From positions 310,001-374,000 of the forward strand of contig CAWHVG010000003.1 in NCBI GenBank assembly GCA_963832725.1: DNA of 64,000 nt. The letters run 5' to 3'. This stretch comes from JAEZBP01 sp963832725. GTDB lineage: Bacteria > Myxococcota_A > Polyangia > Polyangiales > Sandaracinaceae. Numbering within the stretch: the stretch's first letter is position 1; each line of letters opens with the position of its first letter. Shown one piece after another: positions 1 through 10,403 of the stretch. Position numbers and translations under genes: made by a program. Below the pieces are notes generated by a model that saw nothing but the letters and a program-made list of their open reading frames with translations, had not been told where the DNA came from and searched no databases.

Positions 1-157
1 CTTTCTCGGCTCCAAGACCCAATCGGTGCTCTGGAGCTCCGAACGAAGGGACGAGCCCCCGGAACGCCGCCCGCGTCCAGCCACTGCCGATAGGCGCGAC
101 CGCCTCGCGGCACCCTCGAACGAACCATCCGCTCACGCGCTCAGAAAGCTAGCAGTC

Positions 158-3100
158 ATGCGTCCGACCCGCCTCCGCGGCGCCCGTACTCACAACCTGA
201 AGGGCGTCGATCTCGAGATCGCGCCCGGCTCGCTGGTGGCGATCTGCGGCCCCTCGGGCGCCGGCAAGTCGTCGCTCGCGTTCGGCACCCTCTACGCCGA
301 GGGCCAGCGCCGCTACGTGGAGAGCTTCAGCGCCTACGCGCGGCAGTTCCTGGAGCGCCTGGCCCGCCCGCCGGTCGACGATCTGGATCCCATCCCGGCC
401 ACGGTCGCGGTGGACCGGCAGGCGCCCGTCCGCACCAGCCGCTCGACGGTCGGCACGATGACGGAGATCGCCGACTACGCGAAGAGCCTGTGGGCCCGCG
501 CGGCCACGCTCTATTGCCCGGGCTGCGGGCGGCCGGTCGTGCCCGACGAGCCGGAGGTGGTCGCCGACCGCGTCCTGGCCGAGCAGAAGGGCGCGCGGCT
601 GCTGGTCACGCACCCGATGGCTCTCGGCGAGAGCGCGGAGGGGTTCCTCGGCGTGCGCGAGGCGTTGGTCGGCGCGGGCTACCGGCGGGTGGCCGTCGGC
701 GGCGAGGTGACGGATCTCGACTCGCTCGCGCCGAGCGCGGTGGTCGGCAAGCAGCGCGAGCTGGACGTGGTGGTCGACCGGCTGGTGGCCCGCGACGGAG
801 ACCGGGCTCGGCTGGTGGAGGCGCTCGAGGCGGCGATGGCCCGCGGCGACGGCCGCGCGGACGTGCGGGTGGTCGGCGGCGAGGTCGAGGGCGAGGTCCT
901 CCGCTTCTCCCGCGGGCTGCACTGCGCGCATTGCGACCGCCGCTTCCGGCCCGCCACGCCCGGCATGTTCTCGTTCAACAGCGCCGTCGGCGCCTGCGAG
1001 AGCTGCCGCGGCTTCGGTCGCACCATCGGCGTGGACTGGGACCGCGTCTTCCCGGATCGGAAGAAGTCGCTGGCCGGCGGCGCCATCAAGCCCTGGGGCG
1101 GCAAGTCGACGGCCTGGGAGCGCCGCTACCTGAAGAAGCAGGCGCAGGCGGCGGGCGTGTCGATGACCGAGCCCGTCGAGTCGTTCACCGAGGCGGAGTG
1201 GAGCTGGCTGCTCGAGGGCGACGGCGGCGAGTGGCCCGAAGGCTGGGTGGGCCTGCGCGGCTGGTTCAAGTGGCTGGAGACCCGCGCCTACAAGATGCAC
1301 GTCCGCGTGCTGCTCTCGCGCTACCGCAGCTACGACCCTTGCCAGGCGTGTGGCGGCGCGCGGCTGAAGCCGGCGTCGCTGGACTGGAAGCTCGGCGGCC
1401 TGAGCATCGCGGAGCTCTTCGCGCTGCCCGCCGACGAGGCGCGGCGCTTCGTGGAGGCGCGCATGGAGGAGCACGCCGACGACGGCGCGACGATGCTCCT
1501 CCTGCGCGAGTGCCGGAGCCGCTTGGCCACGCTCTGCGACGTCGGGCTCGAGTACCTCACCCTCGATCGCGCCAGCCGGACGCTCAGCGGCGGCGAGTCG
1601 CAGCGGGTGGCGCTGACCGGCGCGCTCGGCGCGTCGCTGACGGGCGCGATGTTCGTGCTCGACGAGCCGACGGTGGGCCTGCACCCGGCCGACGTGGAGC
1701 GGCTCTCGGCCGTGGTCCGTCGCCTGGCCGAGGGCGACAACACGGTGGTGGTGGTCGAGCACGACCCCGAGATGATCCGCAGCGCCGAGCGGGTGATCGA
1801 GCTCGGTCCCGGCGCCGGGGAGCGGGGCGGCGAGGTGGTCTTCGACGGGTCACCGGAAGCGCTGGAGGACGCCGACACCGCCACGGGCCGCGCGCTCCGA
1901 GCGCTCTCCCTCGTGGCGCTGCCGGCCGGGAAGGTCGAGCCGCCGCCGCTCGCCGTCGCGGCTGGTGGTGAAGAACGCCCGCGGCAACAACCTCGTGGGG
2001 CTGGATCTGCGCATCCCGCTCGGCGTCTTCACCTGCGTCACGGGCGTGAGCGGCTCCGGCAAGAGCAGCCTGATCCTGTCCACCTTGGTGCCGGCCGCGC
2101 GCCGCGCTCGCGGAGAGCGGAGCGAGGACGCGCCGCTCGCACACGACGGCATCGAGGGGCTCGAGGCGCTCAGCGGCGTCGTCCACGTCAATCAGAGCCC
2201 GCTCGGCCGAACCTCGCGCGGCAACCCGGCGACCTACCTCAAGATCTGGGATCTGATCCGGAAGCGCTTCGCCGCCGAGCCGCTGGCCAAGGAGCGCGAC
2301 TACACGGCGAGCACCTTCTCCTTCAACACGGCCGGCGGGCGCTGCGAGGCCTGCGGCGGGGAGGGCGCCGAGACGGTCGAGATGCAGTTCCTGGCCGACG
2401 TGACCTTCTCGTGCCCGGAGTGCGGCGGGCGCCGCTTCGTCGGTCCCGTGCTCGACGTGCGCCACCGCGACCTCGACGTCGCCGACGTGCTGGAGCTGAC
2501 CGTCGACGAGGCGCTCGAGCGCTTCGAAGGCGACGGCGAGCTGACCCGCAAGATGGCGCCGCTCTCGGAGGTCGGCCTCGGCTATCTGAGGCTCGGTCAG
2601 CCCCTCAACACGCTGAGCGGCGGCGAGGCCCAGCGGCTCAAGCTGGCGGGGACGTTGGCCGGCGCGTCGAAGGGCTCGCTGGTGGTCCTCGACGAGCCGA
2701 CGGCCGGCCTGCACTACGACGACGTCACGCCGCTCCTGGCGACCATCGGCGCGCTGGTCGAGCGCGGCGACACGGTGGTCGTGGTCGAGCACGACATGCG
2801 GGTGGTGGCCGCCGCCGATCACGTGATCGATCTCGGTCCCGGCGCCGGCGCCGAGGGCGGGCGCATCGTGGCCGAGGGCACGCCCGAAGAGGTGAGCCGG
2901 GCGAAGAAGTCGATCACCGCGCCCCATCTGGCGGCGGCGCTCGGCGCGAAGAAGCGCGCTCGCGTGAAGCGCGAGGCGTTGATCCGCGACGCGAACGAAG
3001 CCGAGGCGGCCATCACCGTGACCCGCGCCCGCGAGCACAACCTGCGCGAGGTCAGCGTGTCGATCCCGCGCGAGAAGCTGGTGGTGGTCACCGGGCCGAG

Positions 3101-5495
3101 CGGGAGCGGAAAGAGCACGCTCGCGTTCGACGTGATCTTCGCCGAGGGGCAGCGGCGCTATCTCGAGACGCTGAGCGCGTATGCTCGGCAGTACATGCCG
3201 CAGCTCCCGCGGCCCGACGTGGACCGCGTCTCCGGCGTGCCGCCGACGGTCAGCCTGGAGCAGCGCACCACCCGCGGCGGCGCGACCTCCACCGTCGCCA
3301 CCGTAACCGAGGTGTCCCACTACCTGCGCCTTCTCTGGGCGCGGGCGGGGCTCCTTCACTGCCCCGATCACGGCGACCCGATCGCGCCGCGCACGCCGAT
3401 GGCGTTGGCCGCGGACGTGAAGAAGGCGTTCGGTCGCGCGAAGGTGGCCGTGCTGGCGCCGGTCGTCCGCGGCCGCAAGGGTCTCCACCGCGAGCTCCTG
3501 CAGAAGGCCAAGCGCGACGGCTTCACGGAGGCCCGCATCGACGGGGCGTTCCGCGATCTCGAGGAGGGGATGGCGTTGGCGCGCTTCAAGGAGCACGACG
3601 TCGAGCTGGTGGTCGCGCGCACGTCGGCCTCCGATCCCTTGCTGGCCGACGCGATCGGTCGCGCGGCGCGTCTCGGCGGGGGCGCCGTGCGGGTGGTGGG
3701 GAGCAAGCGCGAGCTCCTGCTCTCCACCGAGCGCGCCTGCCCGACCTGCGGCCGCGGTTTTCCGGAGCTGGACCCGCGCTTCTTCTCCTTCAACACGCGA
3801 CAGGGCGCCTGCGCGCGCTGCGAAGGGAAGGGCGTCCTCGCGCGCACCGTCGGGCGCGGCAAGAACAAGCGCGAGGTGCTCGATCCCTGCCCGCAGTGCG
3901 AGGGGACGCGGCTGTCGCCGCTGGCGCGGGCGGTCACGCTGGACGGCGCGCCCATCACCGACGTGCTCGGCCGCAGCGTGTCCAAGGCTCGCGAGGTTCT
4001 GAACGCGCTGAAGGTCTCGGGCCGCGAGGCGGAGGTCGCCAAGGCGCCGCTGGTCGAGCTGGATCGCCGGCTGGCGTTCCTGGACGAGGTCGGCGTCGGA
4101 TACCTCGGCCTCGACCGGCCTGCCTCCACCCTCAGCGGCGGCGAGACGCAGCGCGTGCGGCTGGCGGCGCAGCTCGGCAGCGGGCTGACCGGCATCCTCT
4201 ACGTGCTCGACGAGCCCACCATCGGTTTGCATCCGCGCGACACGGGCCGGCTCTTGCGCGCGCTCCGCGGGCTGACCGACCGTGGCAACACCGTGCTGGT
4301 GGTGGAGCACGACGACGAGACCATCCGCGCCGCCGATCACGTGATCGACGTCGGACCGGGCGGCGGGGTGCGCGGCGGGACCATCCTGGCCGAGGGGCCG
4401 CCGGAGAAGCTCCTGACCGATCCGCGCTCGGTGACCGGACCGGCGTTGGCGCGCGGTCCCATCGTGCCCGAGCATCGCCGCCCCACCGGCAAGAGCGCCG
4501 AGAAGCTCGTCCTCGAGGGCGCGTCCATGCACAACCTGCGCGGCGTGACCGCCCGCTTCCCGCTCGGCGCGCTGACGGCGGTGACGGGCGTGAGCGGCTC
4601 GGGCAAGAGCACGCTGGTGCGCTCGGTTCTGTTGCCTGCCGTGCGGCGGGCGCTCTCGCTGACGGCGGAGGAGCCGGGCACCTTCCGTACGCTGGCGGGC
4701 GTCGAGCGGCTCAGCCGCGCGGTCGAGGTCGATCAGAGCCCGATCGGCCGTACGCCGCGGTCGGTGCCCGCGACCTACGTCGACGTCTGGAACGAGCTGC
4801 GCAAGCTCCTCGCTGCCACGCCGGAGGCGCGGGCCCGGGGCTACGGCCCGTCACGCTTCTCGTTCAACACCGCCGACGGGCGCTGCCCCGAGTGCAAGGG
4901 CAACGGCTCGCTGACGGCGGAGATGGCGTTCCTGCCGGACGTGCACTTTCCCTGCGACGCCTGCCGGGGACAGCGCTTCACCGACGAGACGCTGGAGGTG
5001 AAGCTCCACGGGCTGAGCGCGGGCGAGATCCTCGCGCTCGACATCGAGGAGGCGGCGCAGGTCTTCTCCGCCATCCCCAAGGTGCACAAGCCGCTCGCGC
5101 TGCTCGACGAGCTGGGTCTCGGCTACCTCAAGCTGGGCCAGCCCTCCAACACGTTGAGCGGCGGCGAGGCCCAGCGTCTGAAGCTCGTGGCCGAGCTCGG
5201 CACCAGCGCCTCGGGGTCGACCCTCTACGTGCTCGACGAGCCCACGACGGGGCTTCATCGCGACGACGTGCAGCGCCTCTCGAAGGTCCTCTCCCGCTTC
5301 GTCGAGCGCGGCGACACCGTGGTGGTCATCGAGCATCACCCGGACGTCATCGCCGCCGCCGATTGGATCGTGGATCTCGGCCCGGAAGGCGGCGACGGAG
5401 GCGGTCGCGTGGTGGTGCAGGGCACGCCCGAGAAGGTGGCGGCCAGCAAGAAGAGCCACACCGGCGCGGTGCTGCGCGAGCTCTTGCCTGGCTGA
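158..5495 (+). CDS. uvrA: Double-length UvrA, excinuclease ABC subunit A (one frameshift)
   Basis: Damage-recognition ATPase of nucleotide excision repair, which loads UvrB on DNA. The frame encodes about 1780 residues, nearly twice the usual 940, because two UvrA copies are fused. Four ABC modules are visible: Walker A GPSGAGKSS near residue 30 with LSGGESQR near 477; SGSGKSS near 630 with LSGGEAQR near 818; GPSGSGKST near 979 with LSGGETQR near 1324; SGSGKST near 1479 with LSGGEAQR near 1665. Zinc-finger cysteines (CPGCG, CEACGGEG, CPECGG, CPTCG, CPECKG) are present in both halves. The ATG at 158 begins the conserved MRPTRLRGARTHNLKG. A +1 shift lies between about 1935 and 1960, where the frame moves from LAVAA to RLVVKNARG; a sequence error is likely, as in many genes here. 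Chlamydial UvrA is similarly doubled, so the architecture is known. It is convergent with scoB. Confidence 0.93.
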
Positions 5496-5518
5496 CCGTC
5501 TGCGGGCCCTGAAGCGCA

Positions 5519-5551
5519 TCGGGCCGACTCACCCGAAGGGAGCCGGCCCGA
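5519..5551. terminator. Hairpin between convergent uvrA and scoB
   Basis: Arms TCGGGCCG and CCGGCCCGA enclose a short spacer between the two convergent stop codons. There is no T-run, so it may work with Rho or simply as an RNA 3' end stabiliser in either direction. Confidence 0.45.
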
Positions 5552-5575
5552 GAGCGCCTCACCGCTTGGCGGTCG

Positions 5576-6232
5576 TCAGAGCTTCATCTCGATGAGATCG
5601 GGCGAGGCCATGAGCGTCGCGCCGGTCTTCTCCTGGATCTCCTTCGCGCTCATGCCCGGCGCCACTTCGCGCAGGATCATGCCCTCCGGCGTCACGTCGA
5701 TGACCGCCAGGTCGGTGATGACCCGGTGCACCACCTTGGTGCCGGTCAGCGGGAGGCCGCACTTCTTCAGGATCTTGGGCTCACCGCGCTTGTTGGTGTG
5801 ATCCATGATCACCACCACGCGCTTGGCGCCGACGACCAGGTCCATCGCGCCGCCCATCCCCTTGATCATCTTGCCGGGGATCATCCAGTTCGCGAGGTCG
5901 CCCTTCTCGGAGACCTCCATCGCGCCCAGGATGGCCAGATCGATGTGACCGCCGCGGATCATCGCGAACGAGGTCGCGCTGTCGAAGAAGCTGGCCCCCT
6001 TCACGAACGTGACGGTCTGCTTGCCGGCGTTGATCAGGTCGGCGTCCTCCTCGCCCTCGTAGGGGAAAGGCCCGACGCCCAGGAGGCCGTTCTCGCTCTG
6101 GAGCATGACCTCCATCCCCTCGGGGATGTAGTTGGCCACCAGCGTCGGCATCCCGATGCCGAGGTTGACGTAGAAGCCGTCCCGCAGCTCTTGGGCCGCG
6201 CGCTGCGCGATCTGCTCTCGGGTCAACGGCAT
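5576..6232 (-). CDS. scoB: 3-oxoacid CoA-transferase subunit B
   Basis: Beta subunit of a family I CoA-transferase that moves CoA between succinyl-CoA and acetoacetate (ketone body or polyhydroxybutyrate use). The 218-residue product begins MPLTREQIAQRAAQEL and contains the SENGLLGVGP motif, whose Glu carries the CoA thioester, followed by GGHIDLAILGAMEVS and the KMIKGMGGAMDLV stretch typical of the subunit. The start at 6232 lies 4 bp after the stop of scoA, so the two are co-translated as a heterotetramer pair. Length and all conserved blocks are normal. Acyl-donor specificity cannot be read from sequence alone. Confidence 0.95.
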   Translation of the reverse strand: MPLTREQIAQRAAQELRDGFYVNLGIGMPTLVANYIPEGMEVMLQSENGLLGVGPFPYEGEEDADLINAGKQTVTFVKGASFFDSATSFAMIRGGHIDLAILGAMEVSEKGDLANWMIPGKMIKGMGGAMDLVVGAKRVVVIMDHTNKRGEPKILKKCGLPLTGTKVVHRVITDLAVIDVTPEGMILREVAPGMSAKEIQEKTGATLMASPDLIEMKL

Positions 6233-6236
6233 CGTC

Positions 6237-6935
6237 TCACTCCTCCCTCGGGCGCACGGTGCGCCGCTCGATGCGCTTCTCGTGCGAGCCGACCACGACG
6301 CGCTGCACGAAGACGCCCGGCGTGTGGACCTGCTCGGGGTCGAGCTCGCCGACCTCGACCAGCTCCTCGACCTCGGCGATGGTGATCTTGCCGGCCATCG
6401 CACAGACCGGGTTGAAGTTCTTGGCGGTGTAGCGATAGACGAGGTTGCCGTGTCGGTCGCCTTTCCAGGCCTTCACGAGGGCGAATTCGCCTTGGACGCC
6501 GCGCTCGAGGACGTACGGCTTCCCGTCGAACTCGCGGGTCTCCTTGCCCTCGGCCACCTTCGTCCCGTAGCCAGCCTGCGTGTAGAACGCGGCCAGGCCC
6601 GAGCCCCCGGCGCGGAGCCGCTCGGCCAGCGTCCCCTGCGGGCAGAGCTCGACCTCGAGCTCGCCGGAGAGGAACTGCCGCTCGAACTCCTTGTTCTCGC
6701 CGACGTAGCTCGAGACCATCTTCTTGATCTGCTTGTTGGCGAGCAGGAGCCCGAGCCCGAAGTCGTCCACGCCGCAGTTGTTGGAGACGACGGTCAGGTC
6801 CTTCACGCCCTTGTCCCTGAGCGCCGCGATGCAGAGCTCGGGGATTCCGCAGAGGCCGAAGCCGCCCGCGACGATCGTCACCCCGTCCGGGATGTCGGCG
6901 ACCGCTTCGGCCGCGCTCGCTACCACCTTGTCCAT
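6237..6935 (-). CDS. scoA: 3-oxoacid CoA-transferase subunit A
   Basis: Alpha subunit partner of scoB. The product is 232 residues, starts MDKVVASAAEAVADIPDG and carries the GGFGLCGIPE CoA-binding loop, SNNCGVDDFGLGLLL, ELCPQGTLAERLRAGG and the TPAGYGT-like block (FYTQAGYGT). It is the first gene of the scoAB pair. The 96-bp gap to the carA stop contains a strong hairpin, so the pair is probably transcribed from its own promoter in that gap rather than by read-through from carA. Confidence 0.95.
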   Translation of the reverse strand: MDKVVASAAEAVADIPDGVTIVAGGFGLCGIPELCIAALRDKGVKDLTVVSNNCGVDDFGLGLLLANKQIKKMVSSYVGENKEFERQFLSGELEVELCPQGTLAERLRAGGSGLAAFYTQAGYGTKVAEGKETREFDGKPYVLERGVQGEFALVKAWKGDRHGNLVYRYTAKNFNPVCAMAGKITIAEVEELVEVGELDPEQVHTPGVFVQRVVVGSHEKRIERRTVRPREE

Positions 6936-6993
6936 GGTCGTCGTCCATACCAGACGCGACCCGGGGCCAGCAAGACGCTGAACGGCGATTCAG

Positions 6994-7017
6994 GCGACGG
7001 ACGGCGTCGTCCGTCGC
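6994..7017 (-). terminator. Hairpin downstream of carA
   Basis: A perfect 9-bp stem, GCGACGGAC with GTCCGTCGC, and a 6-base loop lie 15 bp beyond the carA stop on the reverse strand. No T-run follows. It probably ends or attenuates the pyrC-carA transcript before scoA. Confidence 0.45.
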
Positions 7018-7031
7018 GGTGCGAGCGACCC

Positions 7032-8144
7032 TCAGGCGCGCATGCGGTCGAGGAAGCGACGGAAGAGGTAGCGCGAGTCGTGGGGGCCGGCGCTCGCTTC
7101 CGGGTGGAACTGGACGCCGAACGCGCCGGTCGGCTCGTGCTCGAGCCCCTGGCAGGTGCCGTCGTTGAGGTGCACGTGTGTGACCCGGCAGCCGTCGGGG
7201 AGGGCGTCCAGATCGACCGCGAACCCATGGTTCTGCGTCGTGATCTCGACCTTGCCGGTCGTCAGGTCCTTCACCGGGTGGTTGAGACCGCGGTGGCCGA
7301 ACTTGAGCTTGAAGGTGCGCGCGCCGAGCGCGAGCGAGAGGAGCTGGTGGCCGAGGCAGATGCCGAAAAGCGGCTTCTCGCCCAGCAGCCCACGCACCGT
7401 CTCGATGCCGTGGCCGACGGCCGAGGGATCGCCCGGCCCGTTGGAGAGGAAGACGCCGTCGGGCGCGAGCGCCAGCACGTCGCCGGCGGAGGCGCTGGCG
7501 GGCAGCACCGTCACCCGGCAGCCCAGATCGGCGAAGCAGCGGAGGATGTTCCGCTTGATGCCGTAGTCGATGGCCACCACGTGCAAGGCGCTCTCGTCGT
7601 GGTCCGCCCGCCACTCGCCCGAGCCCTCGGTCCAGGTGTACTCGGCCGAGGTGGTCACGCCGCCGGTCAGATCGAGGCCGCTCATCGGCGGGGCGGCGGC
7701 CGCGCGCTCTCTCAGCGTCTCGACCGGCTCGGTGCCGATGGCCGCCATCATCGCGCCCTGGTCGCGGATGTGTCGCGTGAGCGCGCGGGTGTCGACGCCG
7801 GCGATGCCGACCACGCCGTTTTCCGCGAGGTAGGCGTCCAGCGTGCGGTCGGAGCGCCAGTTGCTGGCGATGGCGGAGAGCTGGTGCACGACGAACCCGG
7901 CGAGGTGCGGACGCTCGGCCTCGTCGTCTTCGCGCGTGGTGCCCGTGTTGCCCATCTCGGGCGCCGTCATGCACACGATCTGGCCGGCGTAGGAAGGATC
8001 GGTGAGGACCTCCTGATAGCCGGTCATGCCGGTGGTGAAGACGGCCTCGCCCGTCGTGGTCCCGGCCGCGCCGATGGCGTGACCCTCGAAGACCGTGCCG
8101 TCGGCCAGCACGAGGTGAGCGGCGTTCTTCTTCATGGTGGGCAT
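7032..8144 (-). CDS. carA: Carbamoyl-phosphate synthase small subunit
   Basis: Glutamine amidotransferase subunit that delivers ammonia to CarB for carbamoyl phosphate, the precursor of pyrimidines and arginine. The N-terminal CarA domain shows LADGTVFEG, FTTGMTGYQEVLTDPSYAGQ and GNTG. The C-terminal class I amidotransferase has the nucleophile Cys in GICLGHQ and the His/Glu pair in FHPEASAGP. The start is placed at ATG 8144 (MPTMKKN); ATG 8135 is equally possible. It follows pyrC by about 80 bp on the same strand, so the two form a pyrimidine operon; carB and pyrB are not in the window. Confidence 0.95.
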   Translation of the reverse strand: MPTMKKNAAHLVLADGTVFEGHAIGAAGTTTGEAVFTTGMTGYQEVLTDPSYAGQIVCMTAPEMGNTGTTREDDEAERPHLAGFVVHQLSAIASNWRSDRTLDAYLAENGVVGIAGVDTRALTRHIRDQGAMMAAIGTEPVETLRERAAAAPPMSGLDLTGGVTTSAEYTWTEGSGEWRADHDESALHVVAIDYGIKRNILRCFADLGCRVTVLPASASAGDVLALAPDGVFLSNGPGDPSAVGHGIETVRGLLGEKPLFGICLGHQLLSLALGARTFKLKFGHRGLNHPVKDLTTGKVEITTQNHGFAVDLDALPDGCRVTHVHLNDGTCQGLEHEPTGAFGVQFHPEASAGPHDSRYLFRRFLDRMRA

Positions 8145-8222
8145 GCTCGCGCGAGAGAGAGCGACGTCAGCGTCGGGCAAGGGTGGGGCGATTTCGATGT
8201 GGTGCAACGAGAACGCCGGCGC

Positions 8223-9515
8223 TCACTCGGAGCCGCGCTCGTACACCACTTCACCGCCGACCAGCGTGCGGACGACGGCGCCCTTCAGCTCCTGTCCGAG
8301 CCAAGGGCTGTTGCGCGATTTGGACCGTAGCGCGGCGGCGTCGAGGGTCCACGTCAGCTCGGGGTCGAGCACGGCCACGTCCGCCCGCGCTCCGACGTCG
8401 AGCGTGCCGGCCTCGAGCTTGCCGACCCGGGCGGGCGCCACCGTCAGCGACTCGATCAGCCGGTTCGGGCTCAGCACCTCGTCGCGGACCAGCTTCATCA
8501 GGGTGGGGAAGGCCGGCTCGAGCCCCAGGATGCCGAAGGAGGCGGCCGCGAACTCGCAGTCCTTCTCCAACGAGCTGTGCGGCGCGTGATCGGTGGCGAT
8601 GCAGTCGATGGTGCCGTCCCGGAGCGCTTCACGGACCGCCTCGACGTCCTCTTCGCTGCGGAGCGGGGGGTTGACCTTGCAGAAGGTCCGGTAGCCGACG
8701 ACCGCCTCGTCCGTGAGCAGCAGGTGGTGGGGCGTGACTTCCGCGCTGACCGCGATCCCGCGTGACTTGGCCTCGCGCAGGAGGCGGACGGCGCCGCGGC
8801 TCGAGAGGTGGGCCACGTGGTAGCGAGCGCCGGTCATCTCGGCGAGGATCAGGTCCCGCGCCACGATGATGTCCTCCGCCTCGCGCGGCCAACCGCGCAG
8901 CCCCAGCCGGGTGCTGACCGGCCCTTCGTTCATCTGGGCGCCGGCCGTCATCGTGTGGTCCTCGCAGTGCTGCGAGACCAGGAGATCGAAGGTGCGCGCG
9001 TACTCGAGGGCGCGGCGCATCACGGCCGCGTTCATCACGCAGACGCCGTCGTCGCTGACGCCGATGGCGCCGGCCTCCCGAAGGTCGCCCATCTCGGTGA
9101 GCTCGGCCCCGGCGCTCTCGCGCGTCACCGCGCCGAAGACGTTCAGGCGCGCGCCGCGAGCGTCCTTCGCGCGGGCCAGCATCGCCTCGGTGATGACGCG
9201 GCGGTCGTTCACCGGGCGCGTGTTGGGCATCGCGCAGACGGTGGTGAACCCGCCCGCGGCGGCGGCGGCCAGGCCGGAGGCGATGTCCTCCTTGTACTCC
9301 TGACCCGGCTCGCGCAGGTGGACGTGGAGGTCGACGAAGCCAGGCGCGACCCACTTGCCGGCGCAGTCGACCACCTCGACCCGCTCGCCTTCGATCCCCT
9401 CGCCGGCTCCGGGCCCGACCCGCGCAATCCGGCCGTCCTCGAGGACGACGTCGGCCTCCTCGTCGCGTCCGTTCTTCGGGTCGATGACCCGGCCACCGCG
9501 GAGCACGCAAATCAT
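8223..9515 (-). CDS. pyrC: Dihydroorotase, class I
   Basis: Zinc amidohydrolase that cyclises carbamoyl-aspartate to dihydroorotate. The 430-residue length and opening (CVLRGGRVIDPKNGRDEEAD) are those of class I enzymes. The metal site HxH occurs in FVDLHVHLREPG. Further ligand blocks are SQHCEDH, YHVAHLSSRGAV, TPHHLLLTDE and the catalytic Asp in CIATDHAPH. All residues look intact, so it is probably active rather than the degenerate PyrX form, although no pyrB lies beside it. First gene of the pyrC-carA operon. Confidence 0.95.
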   Translation of the reverse strand: MICVLRGGRVIDPKNGRDEEADVVLEDGRIARVGPGAGEGIEGERVEVVDCAGKWVAPGFVDLHVHLREPGQEYKEDIASGLAAAAAGGFTTVCAMPNTRPVNDRRVITEAMLARAKDARGARLNVFGAVTRESAGAELTEMGDLREAGAIGVSDDGVCVMNAAVMRRALEYARTFDLLVSQHCEDHTMTAGAQMNEGPVSTRLGLRGWPREAEDIIVARDLILAEMTGARYHVAHLSSRGAVRLLREAKSRGIAVSAEVTPHHLLLTDEAVVGYRTFCKVNPPLRSEEDVEAVREALRDGTIDCIATDHAPHSSLEKDCEFAAASFGILGLEPAFPTLMKLVRDEVLSPNRLIESLTVAPARVGKLEAGTLDVGARADVAVLDPELTWTLDAAALRSKSRNSPWLGQELKGAVVRTLVGGEVVYERGSE

Positions 9516-9721
9516 GCGGACCGCCGATTACGCGACGCCGGTGCGCCCGTCAACCGCCTCCGCGCGCTTCGGCTCGCCGAGCCTTCCGCACGCCGCGAGC
9601 GGACGGAACGGGCATCGAGCCGGTCGCGACCGGTTCGCGGTATCAGAGGCGCGATCGTCTCGCGCAGGCGTCGATCGCCCCGGAATTCGGGGCCGAAGGA
9701 CGCTCGAAGGCGCGCTCGGCC

Positions 9722-9988
9722 TCAGCCGACGTCCTCGAGCGACTCCTCCGGCATGTCGACCGCCGCGATCTCCCCCACGGACGATTGCTCGGGCGTGGGG
9801 CGGCCGCGGAGGATGTCGTCGCGACGCTTCTCCTCGACACGCTGCTTCATGGACGCGACCTTGCGGCAAAGCGACGCGAAATCCTTGCTTCGCGTGGCCA
9901 TTTGCGGCGATCCGCCCCTGAGCAGGGTGGTGAGGATGAAGTCGATGACGGCGATTTCGCCTTCCGAGAAGCTGTTGCTGATCCGCAT
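9722..9988 (-). CDS. Small conserved-looking protein of unknown function
   Basis: An 88-residue frame starting MRISNSFSEGEIAVIDFILT. The N-terminal half looks like an amphipathic helical segment (VIDFILTTLLRGG) followed by a basic helix (SLCRKVASMKQRVEEKRRDD); the tail is acidic. Third-position GC is as high as in neighbours and the composition differs from shadow frames, which is the main support. The start ATG 9988 is preferred to 10024 because the extra N-terminus is low-complexity. No family is recognised. It points the same way as pyrC but is about 200 bp upstream and may not be in that operon. Confidence 0.6.
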   Translation of the reverse strand: MRISNSFSEGEIAVIDFILTTLLRGGSPQMATRSKDFASLCRKVASMKQRVEEKRRDDILRGRPTPEQSSVGEIAAVDMPEESLEDVG

Positions 9989-10403
9989 GCCGGACGATCT
10001 ACCATCGGCGCTGCGACGCGACAATCGGTGACGGGCGTTGTATCGTCACAGCAGGTCATGTCACGTCGGAGATCGCCGTGGAAATATTCGTAACCATTTG
10101 GAGATCGGCCATATATCGATTCGATCGATAGGTCCGCGATCCGGGTGAATTCGGGCGATTCGGGGGGAGGATCATCTCTGATCCGATCGGTCGATCCACG
10201 AGGCGATCTCCCGCACGGCTGTGAAAAGTCGTGCCAAGATGGGGACGGGGGCTGGCGTGAAGGCATCGCCGCACGACCGCGAGAGCTCACGGCGCTCCGG
10301 GACGACGGGCCCTCGACCGGCACCCGGCGTGGCGCGTCCCGGAGCCTCGCTCGGGCACTCCAGACGGTTCGGTTCGTCGACGGGCTGATACGCTCCCGGG
10401 CGG
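9989..10403. other. Intergenic region between divergent genes
   Basis: About 415 bp with no credible reading frame. It is less GC-rich than its surroundings near 10060-10160 (runs such as ATATCGATTCGATCG), as expected for promoters serving the small reverse-strand gene and the forward CPBP protease gene. No clear promoter pair or known operator could be assigned. Confidence 0.5.

Noticed and set aside
26..5512. Very long open frames overlapping uvrA on both strands, including a 980-codon antisense frame
   Set aside because: They have Arg/Ala/Gly-rich low-complexity translations typical of GC-rich shadow frames, while the uvrA frame carries all family motifs.
6223..8330. Long frames opposite scoA, carA and pyrC
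   Set aside because: No motif, no plausible start context, and composition expected of the complementary strand of real genes.
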